This document shows positions 24,141 to 30,344 of a stretch of DNA of 30,344 bases, piece after piece. The DNA lies in the NCBI GenBank assembly GCA_041674465.1, contig JBAYVV010000033.1:1-30344 (forward strand). Reading direction: 5' to 3'. Both the position numbers and the translations under genes were made by a program. Source of the stretch: JACRAR01 sp041674465. GTDB taxonomy: Bacteria > Pseudomonadota > Gammaproteobacteria > Burkholderiales > Rhodocyclaceae. The first letter of the stretch is position 1. The number at the start of each line of letters is the position of its first letter. The notes beneath the pieces are model-generated. The model saw only the letters and a list, made by a program, of their open reading frames with translations. It was not told the DNA's origin and did not search any database.

Positions 24141-24538
24141 TGCCGCGCTACATGCTGGATACCAACATGTGCATCTACCTGATGAAGAATCAGCCGGAGT
24201 CGGTCGCGCGACGTTTTGCCCAATGCTATGTGGGTGACGTGGTGATGTCTGCAATCACGTTTGCAGAACTGGAATACGGCGTGGCGGCATCGCCCAATCC
24301 GAAGCGGGAGCGCAAGCATCTGGCAAACCTGATTGAGGATATTCCCGTCGTGCCTTTCGATGGCGCCGCTGGTGTTGCTTACGGCCCGATCCGATTAGCC
24401 ACTCGAGACAGCAAAAAAGATGCGCTGGACAAACTGATTGCTGCCCATGCGGTGTCTCTCAATGCGACTATTGTGACCAACAACGAGAAGGATTTTTCAA
24501 GGTATCCAGGTTTGCGGCTGGAAAACTGGCTGAAGTGA
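24140..24538 (+). CDS. vapC: Toxin VapC, PIN-domain ribonuclease
   Basis: A 132-residue PIN-domain nuclease. The expected acidic residues are present: Asp7 in YMLDTNMCIYL, Glu43 in TFAELEYGV, Asp97 in ALDKLIAAHA and Asp118 in TNNEKDFSR. Length and motifs match the MvpT/VapC group, whose members cleave initiator tRNA; the target of this one is inferred only. No truncation is visible, so the toxin is probably active. It starts on the last base of the vapB stop codon. ampG follows on the same strand after 27 bases. Confidence 0.93.
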   Translation: MPRYMLDTNMCIYLMKNQPESVARRFAQCYVGDVVMSAITFAELEYGVAASPNPKRERKHLANLIEDIPVVPFDGAAGVAYGPIRLATRDSKKDALDKLIAAHAVSLNATIVTNNEKDFSRYPGLRLENWLK

Positions 24539-24565
24539 TCGCTCGGCAGAATAACCGGAATTGGT

Positions 24566-25831
24566 ATGAAATCGCCTGACTGGCTGCGCGCGCTGCTGAC
24601 GCGGCGCATGCTGATCTGCGTCTTCACCGGCTTTTCCTCCGGTCTGCCGCTCTACCTGCTGCTCAACCTGGTGCCGGCCTGGCTGTTTACCGAAGGCATC
24701 AGCCTGCGCGAAATCGGCGCATTGACACTGATCCAGTTGCCCTACACCTGGAAGTTCCTCTGGTCGCCGCTGCTTGATCGCTACGCCCTGCCCGGCTTCG
24801 GCCGGCGCCGCGGCTGGATGCTGCTGACACAGGCCGGCTTGCTGTTCACCATCGCCGGCCTCGGCATGCTCTCGCCGCGCCTCGACCTGACCCAGATCAT
24901 CCTGCTCGCCATCCTCCTCACCCTGCTCTCGTCCACCCAGGACATCGCCATTGATGCCTTCCGCCGCGAGATCCTCAGCGATGCGGAACTCGGCCTGGGC
25001 AACTCGGTGCATGTCAATGCCTATCGCATTGCCGGCCTGGTGCCTGGTTCGCTGTCGCTGATCCTCGCCGACCACCTGCCCTGGTCGCAGGTTTTCCTGA
25101 TCACCGCTCTGTTCATGCTGCCCGGCATGGCCATGGCCTTGCTGGTCAGCGAGCCCAAGCTGGCTGCCGGCAAGCCGAAGACGCTGCGCGAAGCGGTGGT
25201 CGAGCCTTTCCGCGAATTCATCGGCCGCGCTGGCGTACGCGAAGCCTTGCTGGTCCTCGGCTTCATTTTTTTCTACAAACTCGGCGACAGCCTGTGCACG
25301 GCGCTGGCGACACCGTTCTATCTGAGCATGGGCTACAGCAAAACCCATATCGGCCTGGTCGCAAAACATGCCGGGCTGTGGCCGGCGGTGATCGGCGGCC
25401 TGGCCGGCGGTTTGTGGATGGTGAGGCTGGGTATCAATCGGGCGCTCTGGCTGTTCGGCGTCGTACAACTCGTGTCGATCTTCGGCTTCGCATGGCTGGC
25501 CTGGCTCGGACCGCAAGCGAGCATCTCGGCCGAGCAATTGATCGCTCTCGCCGCGGTAATCGGACTGGAAGCGCTGGGTGTCGGTCTGGGGACGGCGGCT
25601 TTCGTTGCCTATATTGCCCGCACCACACATCCCCTCTACACCGCAACCCAGTTCGCGCTGTTCACCAGCCTGGCCGCCGTGCCGCGCAGCTTCATCAACG
25701 CCGCCGCCGGCTGGCTGGTCGAGCAACTTGGCTGGTTCGTCTTCTTCCTGCTCTGCGCCGCGCTGGCTGTACCGGGAATGTTGCTGCTGCTCCGGGTCGC
25801 TCCGTGGCAAGGAAGCAACACAAATAAGTGA
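24566..25831 (+). CDS. ampG: AmpG-family muropeptide transporter
   Basis: A 421-residue major facilitator with about 12 membrane segments. The N-terminus, TGFSSGLPLYLLLNLVPAWL followed by GALTLIQLPYTWKFLWSPLLDRY, is the AmpG signature; SSTQDIAIDAFRREIL in the fourth to fifth helix region and FYKLGDSLCTALATPFYL at the start of the second half also fit. AmpG imports GlcNAc-anhydroMurNAc peptides from the periplasm for cell-wall recycling and can influence beta-lactamase induction where ampC/ampR exist; neither gene is here. From memory, related bacteria often have ampG next to metXW, so the 2.1 kb between them here looks inserted. Confidence 0.93.
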   Translation: MKSPDWLRALLTRRMLICVFTGFSSGLPLYLLLNLVPAWLFTEGISLREIGALTLIQLPYTWKFLWSPLLDRYALPGFGRRRGWMLLTQAGLLFTIAGLGMLSPRLDLTQIILLAILLTLLSSTQDIAIDAFRREILSDAELGLGNSVHVNAYRIAGLVPGSLSLILADHLPWSQVFLITALFMLPGMAMALLVSEPKLAAGKPKTLREAVVEPFREFIGRAGVREALLVLGFIFFYKLGDSLCTALATPFYLSMGYSKTHIGLVAKHAGLWPAVIGGLAGGLWMVRLGINRALWLFGVVQLVSIFGFAWLAWLGPQASISAEQLIALAAVIGLEALGVGLGTAAFVAYIARTTHPLYTATQFALFTSLAAVPRSFINAAAGWLVEQLGWFVFFLLCAALAVPGMLLLLRVAPWQGSNTNK

Positions 25832-25929
25832 CACTAATCACAAATAATCCGGAACGGTTCAACTTTTGCGCGACACGTCCGTTATGCTGATTAAGGACTG
25901 TGCACTCCAACACTCACGGAGGCAAGGCA

Positions 25930-26136
25930 ATGGTGATCGTCATGGACATGGATGGAAACAAATATATCGCCGGGGAATTCGGCGCTTTTGAAGAAGAAGT
26001 GCTGAATGCGCAATGGCTGCCTCAGCCGCTGTTGCAGCTCGGCTTGCAGGAAGCGGTGCGCGAGCCGGTGCCGCAGACAAGCCCGGCAGTCGATGTCGAG
26101 AGCTTCCTGCGCACCGTGTATTTGAGCCAGGAATAA
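25930..26136 (+). CDS. Small unknown acidic protein
   Basis: A 68-residue protein starting MVIVMDMDGNKYIAGEFG. GGAGG lies 7 bases before the ATG at 25930, which makes this start much better than an upstream ATG at 25900. The protein is acidic, has no signal peptide or membrane segment, and contains no family motif I recognise; the DMDGN stretch alone is not evidence of metal binding. It stands between ampG (98 bases upstream) and the thioesterase gene (61 bases downstream). Coding status rests on the ribosome site and an open frame of normal composition. Confidence 0.6.
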   Translation: MVIVMDMDGNKYIAGEFGAFEEEVLNAQWLPQPLLQLGLQEAVREPVPQTSPAVDVESFLRTVYLSQE

Positions 26137-26197
26137 GCCGTCAGAAGGTCACAATCGATCTGATATCATGGCGCGCTCCTCTTGAAGGCAGCGCACC

Positions 26198-26647
26198 ATG
26201 ACTCAGCAACAACCCCGCACCGAGAGACGTGGCGATTACGCCCACTATCTCGCCATACCCACCCGCTGGATGGACAACGACATCTATGGCCATGTCAATA
26301 ACGTTGTCTATTACTCCTATTTCGACACGGTCATCAACGAATACCTGATCCGTGCCGGCGGCCTCGACATCCATGCCGGCAACGTCGTCGGCTACGCCAT
26401 CGAATCCACCTGCCGCTTTCACCGTGCGCTGAGCTTTCCCGAAACCATCGATGCCGGCCTGCGCGTCGGGCACCTCGGCAACTCCTCGGTGCGCTACGAG
26501 ATCGGCCTGTTCCGTCAGGGAGAAGTCAAAGCGGCAGCAACCGGACACTTCGTGCATGTTTTCGTCAATCGCACGACGGAAAAGCCCACCACAATTCCGG
26601 CCGGCATCCGGGCTTGCCTGGTTGAACTCATCAAGGCTCCTCAATGA
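26198..26647 (+). CDS. Hotdog-fold acyl-CoA thioesterase
   Basis: A 149-residue single hotdog domain of the 4-hydroxybenzoyl-CoA thioesterase / FadM / YbgC group. The signature RWMDNDIYGHVNNVVYYSYF (23-42) carries the catalytic Asp (Asp28, with Asp26 next to it) on the strand before the central helix. Later segments (YAIESTCRFHRAL, GNSSVRYEIGLF) complete the fold. It would hydrolyse an acyl- or aryl-CoA in the cytoplasm; the actual substrate is not visible. Its stop overlaps the start of the peptidase gene (ATGA). Confidence 0.88.
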   Translation: MTQQQPRTERRGDYAHYLAIPTRWMDNDIYGHVNNVVYYSYFDTVINEYLIRAGGLDIHAGNVVGYAIESTCRFHRALSFPETIDAGLRVGHLGNSSVRYEIGLFRQGEVKAAATGHFVHVFVNRTTEKPTTIPAGIRACLVELIKAPQ

Positions 26648-28779
26648 TAGGAAAACAATTCGCGATGCTTGTCACTTCACTTACGCTTGCGAGCAGCCCC
26701 TGCTCGGCCGCAGACCCTGTCGCTTTGACCAGCGACAATCCATTCTTTGCAGTCAGCCAGTTGCCTTACCAGCTGCCGCCCTTCGACCGGATCAGGGATA
26801 CCGATTACGCACCTGCCTTTGCCACCGGGATGCGCGAACAACTGGCGGAAATCGCGGCGATCGCCGACAACCCGGAGCCGGCGAGTTTCGACAACACCAT
26901 TGTCGCCATGGAGCGCAGCGGACAGTTGCTGCAGCGGGCATCGAAGGTGTTCTTCAACCTGACCGGCGCCAATACCAACGATGCCATGGACGCCATCGAG
27001 CGCGACCTTGCGCCCAGGCTGTCCGCGCATCGCGACGCCATCATGCTCAATGCCCGACTGTTTGAGCGCGTCAATACCTTGTACCAGCGGCGCCAGCAAC
27101 TGGCGCTCGATCCGGAATCCCTGCATTTGCTGGAACGCTACCAGACCGACTTCAAGCGTGCCGGTGCACAGCTTTCCGACAGCGACAAGCTGAAGCTCAA
27201 GGACCTCAACGCCGAGCTGGCCCGGCTCAAGACCCGCTTCAACCAGAATCTGCTCAAGGAAACACGTGCCGATGCACTGGTGGTGGACAGCCGCGATGAA
27301 CTCGCCGGGCTGGAAGACAGCGCCATCACCGGTGCCGCAGCCACTGCCCAGGCGCGCGGCCTGCCCGGTAAGTTCGTCATCGAACTCATGAACACCAGCG
27401 GCCAGCCGACACAGGCCATTCTGAGCAATCGCAAGCTGCGCCAGCGGCTGCATGCCGCCTCGCTCGGACGCGGCAGCCACGGCGGCGAATTCGACAACCG
27501 GGAAACCGTGCTCAAGCTTGCCCGCTTGCGTGCCGAGCGCGCCCGTCTGCTGGGCTACCCGAACCATGCGGCCTACCAGCTCGAAGATGAAACCGCGCAA
27601 ACCACCACGGCGGTCAACCGGTTGCTCGCCCAGCTCGCCCCCCCCGCATTGGCCAATGCGCGCAGGGAAACGGCGGCCATGCAGGAAATTGTGGATGCCG
27701 AACGCGGCGGATTCCAGCTGGCGGCATACGACTGGGACTTTTATTCGGAGAAGGTGCGCAAAGCCAGATATGCCATGGACGAGACGCAACTGCGTCCTTA
27801 CCTGGAACTCGACAGCGTGCTGCAAAACGGCGTGTTCTTCGCGGCGAGCCAGTTGTACGGCATCAGCCTGCGCCAGCGCCACGACCTGCCCACCTATCAC
27901 CCGGACGTCCGGGTCTATGAAGTCTTCGATGCCGATGGCAAACCCCTGGCGCTATTTCTCACCGACCTGTATGCCCGCGGCAACAAGCGCGGCGGGGCAT
28001 GGATGAGCAGCTACGTCGACCAGTCCGGACTCTTTGGCACCCTGCCGGTGATCGGCAATCACCTCAACATTCCCAAACCGCCGGCGGGTGAGCCGACACT
28101 GCTGACCTTCGATGAGGTCACCACGCTGTTCCATGAATTCGGCCACGCCCTGCACGGCATGTTTTCCAACGTGCGCTATCCGCGTTTTTCCGGCACCCAT
28201 GTGCCTCGCGACTTCGTCGAGCTGCCCTCGCAGATCAACGAAATGTGGGCCATCTGGCCGGAGGTGCTGAAGCACTACGCCAAACACTACCAGACCGGTG
28301 CAGCCATGCCGTCGGCCCTGATCGACAAGGTCATCGCCACCAAGAAATTCAACCAGGGTTTTCACACCACCGAATACCTGGCCGCGGCACTGCTCGACCA
28401 GCACTGGCATCAGCTTGCACCGGAGCAGATTCCAGCCGACGTCGTGAGCTTCGAAACCGCTGCGCTGAAAAAAGCGGGCGTCGATTTTCCGCCCGTACCA
28501 CCACGCTACCGCAGCAGCTATTTTTCCCACATCTTCGGCGGCGGCTACTCGGCGGGCTACTATGCCTACATCTGGAGCGAGGTCATGGTGGCCGACGGCG
28601 TCGAGTGGTTCAAGGAAAATGCCGGCCTGTCGCGCAAGAACGGCGACTGGTTCCGTCAGCAGTTGCTGGCGCGCGGCGGCAGTGCGGATGCGATGACGCT
28701 GTATCGGACTTTCCGCGGTCGTGAACCAAGGATCGATGCATTGCTGGAAAGCCGCGGCCTGAAGCCGGAGGTGAAATAA
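26644..28779 (+). CDS. M3-family zinc peptidase, peptidyl-dipeptidase Dcp-like, exported
   Basis: A 711-residue thimet-oligopeptidase-family peptidase. The zinc motif HEFGHALHG is at 497-505 (His497, Glu498, His501), with the third zinc ligand Glu526 in RDFVELPSQINE. The substrate-binding Tyr/Gly segment GGGYSAGYYAYIWSEV is near the C-terminus, as in Dcp. The N-terminus is a signal peptide (MIGKQFAMLVTSLTLASSP..., likely cleaved near CSA-ADP at 20-23), so the enzyme probably acts in the periplasm; many M3 enzymes, including E. coli Dcp as usually annotated, lack one. It should release C-terminal dipeptides. The molybdoenzyme gene follows after 5 bases. Confidence 0.94.
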   Translation: MIGKQFAMLVTSLTLASSPCSAADPVALTSDNPFFAVSQLPYQLPPFDRIRDTDYAPAFATGMREQLAEIAAIADNPEPASFDNTIVAMERSGQLLQRASKVFFNLTGANTNDAMDAIERDLAPRLSAHRDAIMLNARLFERVNTLYQRRQQLALDPESLHLLERYQTDFKRAGAQLSDSDKLKLKDLNAELARLKTRFNQNLLKETRADALVVDSRDELAGLEDSAITGAAATAQARGLPGKFVIELMNTSGQPTQAILSNRKLRQRLHAASLGRGSHGGEFDNRETVLKLARLRAERARLLGYPNHAAYQLEDETAQTTTAVNRLLAQLAPPALANARRETAAMQEIVDAERGGFQLAAYDWDFYSEKVRKARYAMDETQLRPYLELDSVLQNGVFFAASQLYGISLRQRHDLPTYHPDVRVYEVFDADGKPLALFLTDLYARGNKRGGAWMSSYVDQSGLFGTLPVIGNHLNIPKPPAGEPTLLTFDEVTTLFHEFGHALHGMFSNVRYPRFSGTHVPRDFVELPSQINEMWAIWPEVLKHYAKHYQTGAAMPSALIDKVIATKKFNQGFHTTEYLAAALLDQHWHQLAPEQIPADVVSFETAALKKAGVDFPPVPPRYRSSYFSHIFGGGYSAGYYAYIWSEVMVADGVEWFKENAGLSRKNGDWFRQQLLARGGSADAMTLYRTFRGREPRIDALLESRGLKPEVK

Positions 28780-28784
28780 GTCCC

Positions 28785-30344
28785 ATGTCAAAAATCATCC
28801 ATGCCGCCTGCCCCCATGATTGCCCGGACACCTGCGCCCTGCTGGTAACCGTGGATGACACCGGGCGCGCCGTCCAGGTGCGTGGCGACCCGGATCATCC
28901 CACCACGGCCGGCACGCTGTGCACCAAGGTGGCGCATTACACGGACCGGGTGTACGCGCCCGATCGCCTGCTCCATCCGATGAAGCGGGTCGGCCGAAAA
29001 GGTGCCGGGCAATTTGAGCGCATCTCCTGGGACGAAGCGCTGGACACCGTCGCGCAGCGCTTCAGCGCCATCTGCGCCGACGACCCGCGCGCCATCCTGC
29101 CTTACAGCTATGCCGGTACCATGGGCTATGTGCAAGGTGGTTCGATGGACCGGCGCCTGTTTCATCGCATGGGTGCTTCGTTCCTGGAGCGAACCATCTG
29201 TTCCACTGCCGGCACCGTTGGCTATGCGGCCACCATCGGTGCCTCGATCGGCATGGACATGGAGGAGTTTGCCAATGCCCGGCTGATCCTGATCTGGGGC
29301 GCCAATCCGGTGCTCTCCAACCTGCACCTCTGGCGCGGCCTCCAGGAAGCCAAGCGGCGCGGCGCGCGTCTGGTGTGCATCGACCCTTTGCGCACGGAAA
29401 CTGCGCAGAAATGCCACCAGCATCTGGCGCCGCTACCCGGCACCGACGGCGCGCTGGCGCTGGCCATGATGCATGTGCTGATCGCGGAAAACCTCATCGA
29501 CCGCGACTACATCGAGAAATACACCTTGGGCTTCGACGCGCTGGCGCAACGCGCAGCAGAATGGGCGCCGGAACGCGCCGCCACGGAGACCGGCCTCGCC
29601 GCAAGCGACATCCTGGCTCTGGCGCGCGACTACGGCCGCACCCGCCCCGCCGCGATCCGCATCAATTACGGTCTGCAGCGCTGTGCCGGGGGTGGCAATG
29701 CAGTGCGTGCGATCGCCTGCCTGCCGGCACTGATCGGCGCCTGGCGCGAACCGGCCGGCGGCATCCTGCTCTCGAGTTCAGGCAACTTTCCGGTGAATGG
29801 CCAGGCGCTGGAGCGGCCCGACCTCTATCCCGGCACACTGCCCCGGCGCAGCATCAACATGGCCACCATCGGCGATGCCTTGCTGGATGCCACCGATCCG
29901 CCGCTGCGTGCGATCTGCGTATATAACTCCAATCCGCTGGCCATCGCCCCCGATGGCACCAAGGTGCGCCAGGGCTTCAGCCGTGAAGACCTGTTCTGTG
30001 TGGTACTGGAGCAATTCCAGACGGACACTGCGGACTATGCCGACATCCTGCTGCCGGCCACGACCCAGTTGGAGCATGTCGATGTGCATCGCTCCTACGG
30101 CCATCTCTACATGCTCGCCAACCAACCCGCCATCGCTCCGCTCGGGGAAGCCAAGCCGAACAGCGAGATTTTTCGCCTGCTGGCGCAGCGCATGGGATTC
30201 ACCGACGCCTGCCTCGGCGACAGCGACAATGCGATCGCGGCCCAGGCCTTCAATCCGGACGATAAGCGCAGTGCCAACTTGCCGTCTCTCGCCGCGCAAG
30301 GATGGGCCAGGGTCAATGTGCCGAAACCTTTCGCGCCCTTTGCC
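28785..30344 (+). CDS. Molybdopterin-dependent oxidoreductase with 4Fe-4S cluster (3' end beyond window)
   Basis: The frame is open from the ATG at 28785 to the window end, 520 codons, without a stop. The N-terminus holds a 4Fe-4S site: Cys9, Cys13, Cys17 (CPHDCPDTC) and Cys46 in AGTLCTK. The molybdenum-cofactor domains of the DMSO reductase superfamily follow: FHRMGASFLERTICSTAG with Cys139 as possible metal ligand, LILIWGANPVLSNLH, CIDPLRTETAQKC, GTDGALALAMMHVL and YNSNPLAIAPDG. No twin-arginine signal is seen, so it should be cytoplasmic. The substrate is not identifiable; formate dehydrogenase- and nitrate reductase-like enzymes share this plan. It begins 5 bases after the peptidase stop, in the same transcript. 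Confidence 0.92.
   Translation, partial: MSKIIHAACPHDCPDTCALLVTVDDTGRAVQVRGDPDHPTTAGTLCTKVAHYTDRVYAPDRLLHPMKRVGRKGAGQFERISWDEALDTVAQRFSAICADDPRAILPYSYAGTMGYVQGGSMDRRLFHRMGASFLERTICSTAGTVGYAATIGASIGMDMEEFANARLILIWGANPVLSNLHLWRGLQEAKRRGARLVCIDPLRTETAQKCHQHLAPLPGTDGALALAMMHVLIAENLIDRDYIEKYTLGFDALAQRAAEWAPERAATETGLAASDILALARDYGRTRPAAIRINYGLQRCAGGGNAVRAIACLPALIGAWREPAGGILLSSSGNFPVNGQALERPDLYPGTLPRRSINMATIGDALLDATDPPLRAICVYNSNPLAIAPDGTKVRQGFSREDLFCVVLEQFQTDTADYADILLPATTQLEHVDVHRSYGHLYMLANQPAIAPLGEAKPNSEIFRLLAQRMGFTDACLGDSDNAIAAQAFNPDDKRSANLPSLAAQGWARVNVPKPFAPFA

Overview
The window reads as chromosomal DNA of a betaproteobacterium, most likely near Rhodocyclales / Sterolibacteriaceae. This rests on the gene families and their arrangement: an ATP-grasp type gshA beside gshB, followed by a regulatory PTS cluster (EIIA-Man, HPr with Ser46, EI); metX-metW; an AmpG transporter; and apaG near rpe. 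Most genes are GC-rich, above 60% in lines I counted. The placement is inferred from gene content and no rRNA marker is present.

Layout. 1-4.1 kb: the start of rpe (minus strand, cut by the window edge), a 932-residue orphan sensor histidine kinase of clearly lower GC between two inverted copies of a 22-bp hairpin element, then apaG. 4.2-7.0 kb: pyruvate phosphate dikinase (ppdK, minus strand) with a terminator. 7.1-12.2 kb: a TetR-regulated RND efflux operon (regulator, lipoprotein adaptor, inner-membrane pump) with a promoter and a palindromic operator over the predicted transcription start. 12.2-13.5 kb: a solitary N6-adenine DNA methyltransferase-like gene with a -10 box so close to the ATG that a leaderless mRNA is predicted. 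13.5-18.2 kb: gshA, gshB, EIIA-Man, HPr and EI, tightly packed. 18.2-20.4 kb (minus strand): an ABC exporter ATPase, its permease and an unknown membrane-anchored protein. 20.5-22.4 kb: metX-metW behind a SAM-II riboswitch, an intrinsic terminator and a 10-bp potential antiterminator. 22.4-24.5 kb: an AT-richer accessory stretch with two unknown exported or membrane proteins and a VapBC toxin-antitoxin pair whose promoter carries three 11-bp repeats. 24.6-30.3 kb: ampG, a small unknown protein, then a three-gene unit of hotdog thioesterase, exported M3 peptidase and a molybdopterin oxidoreductase that runs off the window.

The genes are mostly core metabolism: pyruvate/PEP interconversion, glutathione and methionine synthesis, PTS signalling (PEP links ppdK and EI) and muropeptide recycling. 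Two places look like insertions into otherwise core order: the kinase between rpe and apaG, and the VapBC region between metW and ampG. The most distinctive regulatory structure is the SAM-II aptamer with its mutually exclusive terminator/antiterminator upstream of metXW. I found no CRISPR array, insertion sequence, phage gene, tRNA or rRNA. I did not find a clear multi-gene undescribed system; the best candidates for novelty are the repeat-flanked kinase, the solitary methyltransferase and the unknown ABC-linked protein.
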